Assembly: GCA_029289235.1 (NCBI GenBank)
Contig: JARFTZ010000061.1
Span: forward strand, 1 to 64,000
Origin: Gammaproteobacteria bacterium
GTDB lineage: Bacteria; Pseudomonadota; Gammaproteobacteria; Burkholderiales; Rhodocyclaceae
Length of the DNA stretch: 64,000 nt
Direction of reading: 5' to 3'
The translations under genes and the position numbers were made by a program. Shown one piece after another: positions 26,433 to 37,516 of this stretch (positions within the stretch are counted from its first letter, which is position 1; every line of letters begins with the position of its first letter). The notes below the pieces were generated by a model. The model saw nothing but the letters and a program-made list of their open reading frames with translations. It was not told where the DNA came from and made no database searches.

Positions 26433-27047
26433 TCAGCCTTCGATACGGGCGAAGGCGTTGTCGATCTGCGCGCGGAGTTCGTCGTAGGTGCGGGTCACCG
26501 GATACTGCGGGAACTCGCGGATCACGTTCTCCGGCGGGTGGAAGAGGATGCCGGCGTGGGCTTCGGCGAGCATCTTGGTGTCGTTGTACGAATCGCCGGC
26601 GGCGACGACGGTGAAGTTCATTTCACGGAAGCGCTTGACGGCCTCGCGCTTCTGCTCGGGCATGCGCAGGTGGTAATCGACCACCACGCCGTTGGCGTCG
26701 GTTTCCAGGCTGTGGCAGAACAGCGTCGGCCAGGCGAGCTGGCGCATAAGGGGGTGGGCGAATTCGTAAAAGGTGTCCGACAGGATGATCACCTCGTAGT
26801 CCTCGCGCAGCTTGTCGAGGAACTCGCGCGCGCCCGGCAGCGGCCCCATCTCGCAGATGACCTTCTGGATGTCCGGCAGACCGAGCTTCTTCTCGGCCAG
26901 AATGTCCAGCCGGAACTTCATCAGCTTGTCGTAATCCGGCTCGTCGCGCGTCGTGCGGCGGAGTTCCGGAATGCCGGTGCGCTCGGAGAACGCGATCCAG
27001 ATTTCGGGGACCAGCACGCCTTCAAGGTCGAGGCAGACGATTTTCAC
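26433..27047 (-). CDS. thrH: Bifunctional phosphoserine phosphatase/homoserine phosphotransferase
   Basis: HAD-superfamily enzyme of 204 aa closely resembling Pseudomonas aeruginosa ThrH, which dephosphorylates phosphoserine and can transfer the phosphate to homoserine. Motif I is CLDLEGVLVPEIWIAF with the nucleophilic Asp near residue 7, motif II ILSDTFYEF, and motif III/IV AAGDSYNDTKML. The start is GTG at 27047, preceded by GGGAG; the longer open frame would add 15 poor residues. It is followed by purU after 8 nt, linking it to one-carbon and serine metabolism. Confidence 0.9.
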   Translation of the reverse strand: MKIVCLDLEGVLVPEIWIAFSERTGIPELRRTTRDEPDYDKLMKFRLDILAEKKLGLPDIQKVICEMGPLPGAREFLDKLREDYEVIILSDTFYEFAHPLMRQLAWPTLFCHSLETDANGVVVDYHLRMPEQKREAVKRFREMNFTVVAAGDSYNDTKMLAEAHAGILFHPPENVIREFPQYPVTRTYDELRAQIDNAFARIEG

Positions 27048-27144
27048 GGAACACTCCCAAAAGGTTGGCGAAAAAACGGCGTATTTTACCAAAAGCCGCC
27101 TATCTTCCGGGAGTTGGATCAGCCGTGCCGCGGCTTCCCCGGCG

Positions 27145-28002
27145 TCAGGAACACAACCCGGCCAAGGGATGTTCAGGCAGGCCGGGCGCGACCCAGCCCC
27201 GCATGTCGGCGGGCAGTTCGGCCAGTACGGCGCGCGCCGCGTCCTCGCGCTCGAAAGAGGAAAAGACGCACGCGCCGGAGCCGGTCATCCGCGCCTCGGC
27301 GAAACGCGACAACCACTGCAGATGGCGGGCAACTTCGGGGAAGCGGGCAATGGCGACCACCTGCAGGTCATTGCCGCCGAATCCCGGCGTCCAGACACCG
27401 GCTTCAATCGGCGGCGTATCGCGGCGAAGCTCCGGTGTACGGAAGATCTCCACGGTCGGCACCTCTACCGGCGGCTCCAGCACCACGTACCACGCCGGCG
27501 GAACATCCACCGGCAGCAGTTCCTCACCCACGCCCTCGGCGAAGGCGTTGCGGCCGAAAACGAAGACCGGCACATCGGCCCCCAGCGCCAACCCGATTTC
27601 CTGCAGGCGCCGACGTGGCAAACCGAGTCGCCAGAGATGATTGAGCGCCAGCAACACCGTCGCGGCATCGGAACTGCCGCCGCCGAGACCGCCGCCCATC
27701 GGCAGGCGCTTCTCGACGCGGATCTCGACGCCCCGGCGGCAACCCGTCTCGGCCTGCAACAGGCGCGCCGCGCGCACCGTCAGGTCACTCTCCGGCGGCA
27801 CACCGGGCAACGGCCTTGCCAATGTCACCACGCCGTCGTCGCGCGGCGCGAAGGTCAGCAGGTCGCCGTACCCGACGAAGCGGAACAGCGTCTGCAGCAG
27901 GTGGTAACCATCGCCCCGCCGACCGACGACGTGCAGGAACAGGTTGAGTTTCGCCGGCGCCGGATAGACGCTCGACCAGGTCCATTGCTCGGACGGATTC
28001 AT
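27145..28002 (-). CDS. ispE: 4-diphosphocytidyl-2-C-methyl-D-erythritol kinase
   Basis: GHMP-family kinase of the MEP isoprenoid pathway, phosphorylating CDP-methylerythritol. 285 aa; [21 protein letters not shown] at the N-terminus, glycine-rich ATP loop [15 protein letters not shown] near 100-115 and the C-terminal GHMP motif [13 protein letters not shown] at 28002 is preceded by a modest GGGG site. It begins just after lolB ends (14 nt apart), the usual proteobacterial lolB-ispE pair; the tRNA-Gln and prs that often follow are absent here, and about 98 bp separate it from thrH. Confidence 0.95.
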   Translation of the reverse strand: MNPSEQWTWSSVYPAPAKLNLFLHVVGRRGDGYHLLQTLFRFVGYGDLLTFAPRDDGVVTLARPLPGVPPESDLTVRAARLLQAETGCRRGVEIRVEKRLPMGGGLGGGSSDAATVLLALNHLWRLGLPRRRLQEIGLALGADVPVFVFGRNAFAEGVGEELLPVDVPPAWYVVLEPPVEVPTVEIFRTPELRRDTPPIEAGVWTPGFGGNDLQVVAIARFPEVARHLQWLSRFAEARMTGSGACVFSSFEREDAARAVLAELPADMRGWVAPGLPEHPLAGLCS

Positions 28003-28015
28003 CGTGAAAACCCCG

Positions 28016-28606
28016 TTACGGCAGGCGCGTCCATTCGTCGATGCGCAAGCGCAGTTCAAAAACTCCGACCCGTTCGGCGAACAACCGCCCGGGCAAGGCA
28101 TCCGGCGCATCGCTGTCGTACTCGTAATCGACCCGCCAGTCTTCATGACGCAGGGCCAACGGCCGGCCGGACGCATCGCGCTCTGCGACATGCTCCGGCA
28201 CCAGACGGCCGCGCACCCAGTCGGCCAGCAGGGAAAGCGGCAGGCGATAGCCAAGGACCTGTTCGGTCAGCGACTCGGCATCGACCGCGGAATACGTCTT
28301 GCCGTCGCTGGTGGTCAGCGAGGCGCTGCGCGCATCGGCGACGATTTCGGCAACCCCTTGCCCGAACGGGGAAGCGAGCAGGACCTCATCGCTCCCGCCG
28401 GCATGCTTCCAGCGCAGGCGCCCGGAATGATTCTGCTCGTTCTGGCGCAACGAGAAGCGCCCTTCGATGACGAAATCGTCGAGCGCATGGCGCGAGAGCG
28501 CCACAGATTCGGGCGCCGATGTCGGCAACGCCGCGCAACCGGCCAACAGCAACGCGGACACGACAAAGACGAAGCGGGACAACGCCCGCAGGAAAAATGA
28601 ACACAT
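28016..28606 (-). CDS. lolB: Outer-membrane lipoprotein insertion protein LolB
   Basis: Receptor that takes lipoproteins from periplasmic LolA and inserts them in the outer membrane. 196 aa with a lipoprotein signal peptide and lipobox LLAGC at Cys24; the following residue is Ala, so it should be sorted to the outer membrane. The mature part has the half-barrel features of LolB ([15 protein letters not shown], then SGRLRWKH). It lies between the TPR gene (10 nt) and ispE (13 nt), all on the minus strand, implying one transcription unit. Confidence 0.92.
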   Translation of the reverse strand: MCSFFLRALSRFVFVVSALLLAGCAALPTSAPESVALSRHALDDFVIEGRFSLRQNEQNHSGRLRWKHAGGSDEVLLASPFGQGVAEIVADARSASLTTSDGKTYSAVDAESLTEQVLGYRLPLSLLADWVRGRLVPEHVAERDASGRPLALRHEDWRVDYEYDSDAPDALPGRLFAERVGVFELRLRIDEWTRLP

Positions 28607-28616
28607 GATTCAGATA

Positions 28617-30368
28617 TCAGGGAGACAAGCGCCGGATCGTGCCGGTCAGCACCTCGTTCGCCGGATGCCTTTTCTGCGCTTCAAGCAACAGGCGGCGCGC
28701 ATCGTCCTGCCGCCCCAGCGCCCACAGCACTTCGCCGAGATGCGCGGCGATCTCGGGATCCTCGCGTTTGGCGTAAGACCGCTCAAGATAGGCAAGCGCG
28801 CCATTGAGATCCCCCAGGCGGAACAGCACCCAGCCCATGCTGTCGAGGATGAAACCATCTTCCGGCGACAGCGCCAGCGCCTTCTCGATCAGTTGCCGCG
28901 CTTCCTGCAAACGCTCGCCGCGGTCGGCATAGGCATACCCCAGCGCGTTGTACGCCTGCGGATTATCCGGACGCAACTTGATCAGCCGGCGCAGCCGGGA
29001 TTCCATTACGTCCAGCCGGTTCAGCCGTTCGGCCATCAGCGCCGTTTCATACATCAGATCGGGTTGACCGGGCATCTCACCGAGCCTGGCTTCCAGCAGA
29101 TCGAACGCTTCCTGCAGACGATCGGCATCACGCAGCAACGCCGCCTCGGCGACCGCCATTTGGACCTTCTCTTCGGCCTTCTCCGCTTTTGCGCTGCGCA
29201 GTACCTCGCGCCCGCCCTCGAGATTTCCCTGATCGGCCAGGAGCCGCGCCCGGCGGATCTGCGCCGGCAGATAGTGTTCGCCGGCAACGACCTCACCGTA
29301 ATACGCCAGTGCCTCGTCGCGCCGTTGCGCGTCCTCGGCGATCTGGCCCAGGTAGTAGAAGGCCGGATTCTTGTCCTGCACGTTCAGCGTGACGAAATGC
29401 TTCAATTGCTCTTCGGCACGCGCCTTGTCGTTCTGCTGCAACGCCAGGATCGCGACCGAATAGATGATTTCCGGCTTGTCGGGATACGCCTTGAGCAGCG
29501 TGTCGAAATGCCGCCGCGCATCGTCGTAGCGCCGCTCGCCGACCAGCGCCCGGGCCAAGAGGAACTGCGCATCGTGCGCCGTCGGATTGCGCTCCAGAAA
29601 TCCTTCGAGGAAAGCGATGGCATCGACGGTCGATTCGCGCATCAGCAACTGCGCATGGAAATACGCAGCCATTTCCCAGTCGGGTCGCAACTCCAGCGCA
29701 CGGGAGACCTCCTGCTTCGCCCGCTCGTTCATCCCCGCCGAACCCGCCGCCTGAGACATTGCATAGTGCGCCTCGGCGATACCGGCGAAGGGCCGGCAAA
29801 CCATCTCGACCAGCCGGAAAACAGCCTGGCGATCGGGCGAGCGTGCGAACATCCGGTTCAGGCCGAGCAGATTTCCGGCAAGCGCTTCCTTGTCGCTCTC
29901 CAGCATGCGCGCGATGTGCGGCGCCACTTCGTCCAGCCGGTTGTCGAGAACCAGGATGCCGACCAGCATCCGCTGCGCCGGCTTCGACAACGGATCGACA
30001 TCGAGCCACAGACGGGTCATTTCCAGAGCCATTTCCAGGCGCCGGGCGCCAATCGCAACCTCGACCGCCCGCTCGATCACCTTCGGATCGCGTGTCCGGA
30101 CCGCCAGACTGGCGTAGGCCCGACTCGCCAGGTCGAGGTCACCACGCCGCAGCGCGATCTCGGCCAGCAACACCTGATAGACAGTCTGCCCGAGCAGATC
30201 GTCATTGTCGGCCTCGTCAGCTTCGTCGGTTTCCTCAGCGCCAACGGCAACCACCGGCGTCGCCGGGACCTTGCGCGCGGAGACCGGCGCATCCGCCGCC
30301 CCCGCCGAAGCACAAAAAAGGCCCGCCAGAAACGCTGCAAGACAAAGACTACGTGGAATGGCTTTCAT
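28617..30368 (-). CDS. Tetratricopeptide repeat protein, exported
   Basis: 583-aa protein with a signal peptide (about 1-24, cleavage near AGA-AD), a short Asp/Glu-rich linker, then roughly a dozen TPR helical pairs to the C-terminus. Clear repeats are AYNALGYAYADRGERLQEA and DSMGWVLFRLGDLNGALAYL. Homologues upstream of lolB in betaproteobacteria are periplasmic or outer-membrane-associated scaffolds of unknown partner. The ATG at 30368 gives a full signal peptide but has no good ribosome site. It diverges from mutM and appears to start the TPR-lolB-ispE unit. Confidence 0.85.
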   Translation of the reverse strand: MKAIPRSLCLAAFLAGLFCASAGAADAPVSARKVPATPVVAVGAEETDEADEADNDDLLGQTVYQVLLAEIALRRGDLDLASRAYASLAVRTRDPKVIERAVEVAIGARRLEMALEMTRLWLDVDPLSKPAQRMLVGILVLDNRLDEVAPHIARMLESDKEALAGNLLGLNRMFARSPDRQAVFRLVEMVCRPFAGIAEAHYAMSQAAGSAGMNERAKQEVSRALELRPDWEMAAYFHAQLLMRESTVDAIAFLEGFLERNPTAHDAQFLLARALVGERRYDDARRHFDTLLKAYPDKPEIIYSVAILALQQNDKARAEEQLKHFVTLNVQDKNPAFYYLGQIAEDAQRRDEALAYYGEVVAGEHYLPAQIRRARLLADQGNLEGGREVLRSAKAEKAEEKVQMAVAEAALLRDADRLQEAFDLLEARLGEMPGQPDLMYETALMAERLNRLDVMESRLRRLIKLRPDNPQAYNALGYAYADRGERLQEARQLIEKALALSPEDGFILDSMGWVLFRLGDLNGALAYLERSYAKREDPEIAAHLGEVLWALGRQDDARRLLLEAQKRHPANEVLTGTIRRLSP

Positions 30369-30462
30369 GGAATGGAATGATACTCGGGCGTGTCGGAGCC
30401 CATTAGAGTTATTTGCGCCATAATGGTTTTGCCATGTTATGGACTTTTTCCGGGAGCAGCAA

Positions 30463-31287
30463 ATGCCCGAACTGCCAGAGGTCGAGGTCAGCCGTCGCGG
30501 CCTGCTGCCGCACCTGCCGGGGCAACACATCACGCGCGTTGTCGTCAGGACGCCGAAACTGCGCCACGAAATCCCGCCGGACCTTGCCGAGCGATTGTCC
30601 GGGGCACGGCTCAGCGCCATTGAGCGACGCGGCAAGTACCTGCTGTTCGCCTGCGAGAGCCGGCAGGGCGACGGTTACCTGATCCTGCACCTCGGCATGT
30701 CGGGCAGTCTGCGCCTCGTTCCCAACGACGCACCGCCGAAGAAGCACGACCACGTCGACCTGGTCTTCCCCCACACCACACTGCGCCTGCACGACCCGCG
30801 ACGCTTCGGCGCCGTCTTGTGGCATCCGGGCCCGCCGGAGGAACACCCGCTCATCGCCGTTCTCGGCATCGAGCCGCTATCCCCCGCGTTCGACGGCGAC
30901 TGGCTTTACGCAGCCACGCGCAAGCGCACGACCCCGATCAAGCCGTTGCTGATGGACAGCCACCTGATCGTAGGCATCGGCAACATCTATGCCGCCGAGA
31001 GCCTGTTCCGCGCAGGCATCGCTCCGACGCGCCCTGCCGGCAGCCTGGGGCGACAACGCTGCAGGCGACTGGCTGCCGCCATCCGGGCAACCCTCGAAGA
31101 GTCGATCGTGGCGGGCGGCAGCAGCGTACGCGACTACGTACACAGCGACGGCGGCGCCGGCAGCTTCCAGGTAACCTGCGCGGTCTATGGGCGCAAGGAT
31201 CTGCCCTGCCTCGTCTGCGGCACCCCGGTCCGCGTCCTTCGCCAGGGAGGACGAGCAACCTTTCACTGCCCGCGCTGCCAGCGCTGA
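30463..31287 (+). CDS. mutM: Formamidopyrimidine-DNA glycosylase
   Basis: Base-excision repair enzyme that removes 8-oxoguanine and cuts the abasic site. 274 aa beginning MPELPEVEVSRR: after Met removal Pro1 and Glu2 are the catalytic pair. The loop Lys lies in RRGKYLLFA; the helix-two-turn-helix has GIGNIYAAE; the C-terminal zinc finger has CLVC ... CPRC. The ATG at 30463 is fixed by the required N-terminal proline and follows GGGAG. It diverges from the TPR gene and is followed by the dynamin-like gene. Confidence 0.96.
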   Translation: MPELPEVEVSRRGLLPHLPGQHITRVVVRTPKLRHEIPPDLAERLSGARLSAIERRGKYLLFACESRQGDGYLILHLGMSGSLRLVPNDAPPKKHDHVDLVFPHTTLRLHDPRRFGAVLWHPGPPEEHPLIAVLGIEPLSPAFDGDWLYAATRKRTTPIKPLLMDSHLIVGIGNIYAAESLFRAGIAPTRPAGSLGRQRCRRLAAAIRATLEESIVAGGSSVRDYVHSDGGAGSFQVTCAVYGRKDLPCLVCGTPVRVLRQGGRATFHCPRCQR

Positions 31288-31373
31288 GCGAAGTCGCCGC
31301 TCGTCGCCGGAGCGCTTGATCGGCGCCGGCGATGTGCTAGAGTCGCCGCCAGCGTATTCTAACGGGATGTCCC

Positions 31374-33329
31374 ATGACGCTTGCTCAACAATTCGCCGCC
31401 TACAATGACTGGCGCAACCGTCTCTCGCTCAATGTCGCCGACTTCCGCCAATGGCTTGCGGACAACGACCTGTGCGACGCGCAAACCGACCTGCGATTCG
31501 AACGCCTGCTCGAAAAGCTGCGCGAAGACCGCCTGCATGTCGCCTTCGTGGCCGAGTTCTCGCGCGGCAAATCGGAGCTGATCAACGCCATCTTCTTCGC
31601 CGCGCACGGCACCCGGATGCTGCCTTCCACGGCCGGCCGCACCACGATGTGCCCGACCGAGTTGATGTACGACCGGGACAAGCCGGCGTGCATTGAACTG
31701 CTGCCGATCGAGACCCGCGAGACCGAAACGAGCATCAGCGACTACAAACGCTACCCCGACGCATGGACGTCGATCCCGCTCAAGACGAATTCGCTGGAGG
31801 CGATGCAGGAGGCGCTGCGCACTGTCAGCGACGTGCAGCATGTTCCGCAAGAGCGGGCGAAACAACTCGGTTTCGATCCCGAAAGTTGCGGCACCGCCCC
31901 CTCCACCGGCGATTCCGGGAACGATGTCGAAATCCCGCGCTGGCGCCATGCCGTGATCAACTACCCGCACCCGTTGCTGCAGCAAGGGCTGGTCATCCTC
32001 GACACCCCGGGGCTCAATGCGATCGGCGCCGAACCGGAACTCACTCTCTCGCTGCTGCCCAACGCCCACGCGGTTCTGTTCATCCTGGCCGCCGATACCG
32101 GGGTCACCCAGTCCGACCTTGCGATCTGGAACGAGCACATCGGCGGCGGCACCGGACGCAGCCGGGGCCGACTCGTGGTCCTGAACAAGATCGACGGCCA
32201 GTGGGATGAGCTCAAGTCCGAAGCGGAGATCGATGCCGAGATCGGCAAACAGGTGCAACGCTGCGCCACGATTCTCGGATTGCCCGCCACGCAGATCTTC
32301 CCCGTTTCCGCCCAGAAGGGCCTTGTTGCCCGGATCAACGGGGATGAAGCGTTGCTGCAACGCAGCCGCCTCGCCACGCTCGAAGCCGCGCTGTCACACG
32401 AACTGATCCCGGCCAAGCAGGAGATTGTCCGGGAGAACACCGAGGCCGAATTCACCAGCATCTTCCTCCGCATGCACGGACTGCTCGAATCGCGCCTTGC
32501 CGGGCTGCGCGAACAACTTGGCGAGTTGACCGAACTGCGCGGCAAGAACAAGGGGGTCGTCGAGTACATGATGGGCAAGGTCAAGGTCGAGAAGGAGGAA
32601 TTCGAGACCGGACTCCAGCGCTTTCACGCCGTGCGCAGTGTTTTTTCGCAATTGACCAACCGACTGTTCGGCCACCTCGGTGTCGACTCCTTGCGCTCGC
32701 TGACCGCTTCGACGCGCAGAACGATGCTCGACGCCACCTTTTCCCGCGCGCTGTCGGAAGCCATGACAAAGTTCTTCACCGATTCCCGTCAAAGCCTGCG
32801 GAACTCGGAGGGCGAAATCGCCGAAATCCTCGAAATGGTCGACGCAATCCAGAAAAAGTTCGTCGTCGAGCACGGCCTCAAGCTGAGCAATCCAGCGCCT
32901 TTCCCGCTGAAACGCTACCACAAGGAAATTAACCGGCTGGAACAGTGGTGCAACACGCACCTGAACACGGCATTCCAGCTGATGACGCACGAAAAACGCA
33001 GCGTGACGCAACGTTTTTTCGACGAAGTGGCGCACCAGGTGCGCAAGATCTTCGAGCACGCCAACCGGGAAGCGGAAGCGTGGATCAAGGCGCTGCTCGC
33101 ACCGATGGAAACGCAGATCCGCGAGCACCAGATCCAGTTGAAGCGGCGGCTCGAAAGCATCAAGCGGATTCATCAGGCGACCGACACGCTCGAAGAACGC
33201 ATCGGCGAACTGCAGCACGTCGAGCAGCAGCTGCTCGACCAGATCAGCGCGCTTGAGGATGCCGGACAAGCCGTCCGGCAGGTGCTTCGGAACCGCCTTG
33301 ACGACGAGGCACTGCGCAACGCCGCCTGA
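31374..33329 (+). CDS. Bacterial dynamin-like GTPase
   Basis: Large GTPase of 651 aa. The GTPase domain (about 40-345) has a P-loop AEFSRGKS at 60-67, a switch region TTMCPTE, G3 DTPG at 210-213 and G4 NKID at 271-274. The rest is mainly helical, with coiled-coil stretches near 385-425 and 590-645, as in bacterial dynamin-like proteins that remodel membranes. No obvious transmembrane paddle helix is visible. It is a single gene, unlike the paired dynamins of LeoABC-type loci, and sits 86 nt after mutM. The role is unknown; membrane stress or phage response are known roles of the family only. Confidence 0.85.
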   Translation: MTLAQQFAAYNDWRNRLSLNVADFRQWLADNDLCDAQTDLRFERLLEKLREDRLHVAFVAEFSRGKSELINAIFFAAHGTRMLPSTAGRTTMCPTELMYDRDKPACIELLPIETRETETSISDYKRYPDAWTSIPLKTNSLEAMQEALRTVSDVQHVPQERAKQLGFDPESCGTAPSTGDSGNDVEIPRWRHAVINYPHPLLQQGLVILDTPGLNAIGAEPELTLSLLPNAHAVLFILAADTGVTQSDLAIWNEHIGGGTGRSRGRLVVLNKIDGQWDELKSEAEIDAEIGKQVQRCATILGLPATQIFPVSAQKGLVARINGDEALLQRSRLATLEAALSHELIPAKQEIVRENTEAEFTSIFLRMHGLLESRLAGLREQLGELTELRGKNKGVVEYMMGKVKVEKEEFETGLQRFHAVRSVFSQLTNRLFGHLGVDSLRSLTASTRRTMLDATFSRALSEAMTKFFTDSRQSLRNSEGEIAEILEMVDAIQKKFVVEHGLKLSNPAPFPLKRYHKEINRLEQWCNTHLNTAFQLMTHEKRSVTQRFFDEVAHQVRKIFEHANREAEAWIKALLAPMETQIREHQIQLKRRLESIKRIHQATDTLEERIGELQHVEQQLLDQISALEDAGQAVRQVLRNRLDDEALRNAA

Positions 33330-33344
33330 GCACCTCGCAGGCTG

Positions 33345-33374
33345 AAAAAAACGCCGTCCCCGAAAGAGACGGCG
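33345..33374 (-). terminator. Intrinsic terminator after the ferredoxin gene
   Basis: On the minus strand CGCCGTC/GACGGCG form a 7-bp stem with a 9-nt loop (33352-33374), followed by a run of seven T's. It lies 18 nt past the ferredoxin stop and ends the rsmD-coaD-ferredoxin transcript. Confidence 0.85.
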
Positions 33375-33391
33375 CCTTCATGACGTGATGA

Positions 33392-34726
<1,335 letters not shown>

Positions 34727-34729
34727 TTT

Positions 34730-36037
34730 CTAGCGATCGCTGCCGGCAACTACCGTCACCAGGTGCTCCAGGCGAACGTGGCGGGAAAACGCCACGCGGA
34801 CGTCTTCTGCCGTCACCCTCTCGACATTGGCGACGTAGGTGTCGAGGTAGTCGAGTGGCAGATCGTAGAATCCGATCACCGCGACGTGGTCGAGAATCTT
34901 GCGGTTGCTGTCGAGACGCAGCGGGAAACTGCCGGCAATGTTCTGCTTGGCCGCCAGCAGTTCATCTTCCGAAGGTCCGTCGACCAGGAAGCCGGCCAGC
35001 ACGTCGCGGGCGACCGACACCGCCTCGTCGGCCTGCTCCTTTTTCGTCTGCAGGCCGATCTGGAACGGTCCCCGCTGCACGAGCGGCATGAAGTAGCTGT
35101 ACACGCTGTAGGCGAAACCGCGCTTCTCGCGCACCTCGCGCATCAGGCGCGACACGAAGCCACCGCCGCCCAGCGTGTAGTTGCCGACCTGCAGGGCGAA
35201 GAAATCCGGATCGCCGCGTTTCAGCGCCGGCAGCCCGATCAGCACGTGCGCCTGCGCCGCCGGATGGGCCAGACGCTGCTCACCGCTGCGCGGCATCGGC
35301 AACGGATCAAAGCGGGAGACGGCCTTGCCGTTGGGGAGGCCCGCCGTCAACGTCTGCGCGATCCGCTCGGCCTCGGTACGGGTCAGATCGCCGACCAGCG
35401 TCACGACCGCGTTGCTCGCGCGGTAATGCATCCGGTAGAACCGTTCCAGATCGTCCCGCGTAATCGCCGCCAGCGACTCCGGCGTCGCCGCCTGACCGTA
35501 GACATGTCCGGGGTACAACGCAGCCCAGAAGGCGCGGCTGGCAATCACGTCCGGACGGGTCAGCGACTCCTTCAGCGCGGCAATCTTGCGCGCCCTTTCC
35601 CGTTCAAAGACCTCCGCCGGGAAACGGGGTGACGACAGCACGGCGCGATAGACGTCCAGCGCGCTGTCGCGTTTATCCGCCGCCGACAGCGTACGCAGGC
35701 TAACCGAAGCCCGATCGAGCTCAACCCCGCCGGAAATCTGCGCACCGACATCGGCCAGGCGGTTGGCGATCTGCGTCTCATCCAGCCCCTCGACCCCCAG
35801 GTCAAGCAACGCGTGCGCCAGCGACGCCACGCCACTCAATCCAGCGGGATCACGCGCGCTCCCGGCGGAAAAATCGACCTGCACGTCGAGCATCGGCAGC
35901 GCGTGGTTCTCGACGAAATAGACTCGGGCGCCGGACGGCGCGACCCAGTGTTCGATCTTCGGCCCGGCGACAGCGGATTGCCCCGCCCACAGGATAAAAA
36001 TCGCCCACAACCAACGGCAGGAAATCATCGTTTTCAT
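34730..36037 (-). CDS. M16 peptidase-like protein without zinc motif
   Basis: 435-aa exported M16-family protein (signal peptide about 1-22, ending VAG). The region where active M16 peptidases have HxxEH reads SLAHALLDLG, so the zinc site is missing; the C-terminal R/Y segment (SRLMREVREKRGFAYSVYSY) that helps bind substrate is kept. It is therefore the non-catalytic partner of the upstream M16 peptidase, as in processing-peptidase-like heterodimers. ATG at 36037 follows GAGTGAG; a TTG at 36052 overlapping the previous stop is an alternative. Confidence 0.88.
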   Translation of the reverse strand: MKTMISCRWLWAIFILWAGQSAVAGPKIEHWVAPSGARVYFVENHALPMLDVQVDFSAGSARDPAGLSGVASLAHALLDLGVEGLDETQIANRLADVGAQISGGVELDRASVSLRTLSAADKRDSALDVYRAVLSSPRFPAEVFERERARKIAALKESLTRPDVIASRAFWAALYPGHVYGQAATPESLAAITRDDLERFYRMHYRASNAVVTLVGDLTRTEAERIAQTLTAGLPNGKAVSRFDPLPMPRSGEQRLAHPAAQAHVLIGLPALKRGDPDFFALQVGNYTLGGGGFVSRLMREVREKRGFAYSVYSYFMPLVQRGPFQIGLQTKKEQADEAVSVARDVLAGFLVDGPSEDELLAAKQNIAGSFPLRLDSNRKILDHVAVIGFYDLPLDYLDTYVANVERVTAEDVRVAFSRHVRLEHLVTVVAGSDR

Positions 36038-36048
36038 GCTTTGCTCAC

Positions 36049-37422
36049 TCAATGACGTGACGCTCCGGCCGGGCGCCGCGACGCCCCCGGAAGAGGTTGC
36101 GGATCCAGTTCGGCGACCGTCAACTGCTCATCAACGAGATATTTCGCCGCCACGGCCTGGATCTGCGCCGCGGTGACCGCCTGCAGCCTTTCGAGCATGC
36201 GCCGGTCGGACGTATACGGGATGCCGACGGCTTCGAACTGGCCGATCTCCATCGCCTGGGCGAACATCGAATCAAGCTTGTAGACCTGCCCGGCGAGCAC
36301 CTGTGCCCGTGCGCGCGCCAGTTCTTCTTCGCTCACGCCGTCGCTGACGATCCGGGCAATCTCCGCACGGAAACCGGCCTCCAGTTCGGCGCGCGTGCGT
36401 CCCTCGCTCGGCGACCCCTGGACGTAGAACAGCCCCGGACCGCGCGCCGTGGCATCGTAACCGGCACCGGCCGACACCGCCAGGCGCTGTTCGCGCACGA
36501 GGCTGCGCGAGAACCGCGCCGCCTCGTGGCCGTCAAGAATGGCCGCCAGCATTTCCAGCGCGTACGGATCGATGTCGTTATCCACGTCGCGCAGCACCGG
36601 CACCTTGTAGGCCATCAACACCACCGGCAGATCGGCCGGCGCCTTGACGGTCAGCCTCCGGATGCCGGTCTGCGGCGGTTCGTCTTGCGGCTTGCGCCCC
36701 GGCACCGGACGCGCTGCCAGCGGACCATAGTATTTCTCGGCCAGCCGGAACACCTCCTGATGATCGACGTCGCCGACGACCACGACATAGGCATTGTTCG
36801 GCACGTACCAGCGGTCGTACCAGGCGCGCGCGTCCTCCACGGTCATGCTTTCCAGATCGCTCATCCAGCCGATCACCGGCACGCGATAAGGGTGCGCCTG
36901 CAGGGCCACCGCGCTCATCTGCTCGAACAGGCGGGCCTGCGGCTGATCCTCGGTACGCAGGCGGCGCTCTTCCATGACGACCTTGATCTCTTGTTCGAAC
37001 TCCTTCGCATCGAGCGTGAGATGGCGCATCCGGTCGGCTTCGAGCTGCATCATCTGCTCGAGCTTCTCTTTCGGCACCTGCTGGAAATAGGCCGTGTAGT
37101 CGCGGCTGGTAAACGCGTTGTCGCGTCCGCCTGCGGCAGCCACCAGACGGCTGAACTCGCCGGCGCCAATCGTTGGCGTCCCCTTGAACATCATGTGTTC
37201 GAGCAAATGCGCGACACCGGTGGTGCCGTTCGTCTCGTCCATGCTGCCGGCGCGGTACCAGACCATATGCACGGCAGTCGGCGCACGCCGGTCTTCCTTG
37301 ACGATGACCCGCAGGCCGTTGACCAGCGAGTGCTCGTACGGGTTGGACCACGCCGGCAGGGAGAGCACAAGGGCCGCCGCCGCGGCCAGGCGGATGAATC
37401 GCTGTATATGTCGCATAGGCAT
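36049..37422 (-). CDS. M16 zinc metallopeptidase
   Basis: 457-aa periplasmic peptidase of the pitrilysin/processing-peptidase family, with signal peptide (about 1-26, ending AWS). The inverted zinc motif HLLEH is at residues 72-76, with the third Glu ligand expected in the following VVMEERR helix. The C-terminal domain lacks such a motif, as is normal. It is first of the pair with the inactive M16 gene, whose start region overlaps or abuts its stop. It diverges from ftsY across 94 bp. The substrate is unknown. Confidence 0.9.
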   Translation of the reverse strand: MPMRHIQRFIRLAAAAALVLSLPAWSNPYEHSLVNGLRVIVKEDRRAPTAVHMVWYRAGSMDETNGTTGVAHLLEHMMFKGTPTIGAGEFSRLVAAAGGRDNAFTSRDYTAYFQQVPKEKLEQMMQLEADRMRHLTLDAKEFEQEIKVVMEERRLRTEDQPQARLFEQMSAVALQAHPYRVPVIGWMSDLESMTVEDARAWYDRWYVPNNAYVVVVGDVDHQEVFRLAEKYYGPLAARPVPGRKPQDEPPQTGIRRLTVKAPADLPVVLMAYKVPVLRDVDNDIDPYALEMLAAILDGHEAARFSRSLVREQRLAVSAGAGYDATARGPGLFYVQGSPSEGRTRAELEAGFRAEIARIVSDGVSEEELARARAQVLAGQVYKLDSMFAQAMEIGQFEAVGIPYTSDRRMLERLQAVTAAQIQAVAAKYLVDEQLTVAELDPQPLPGASRRPAGASRH

Positions 37423-37516
37423 AGTGTTGCTTCTGATAAAATCGCGGTGAATCTTACAGGCGCCGGCATCTTACCCCGTCCGCGCCGTTCCCGAACTCCA
37501 CAGACCCGAAATCCCC

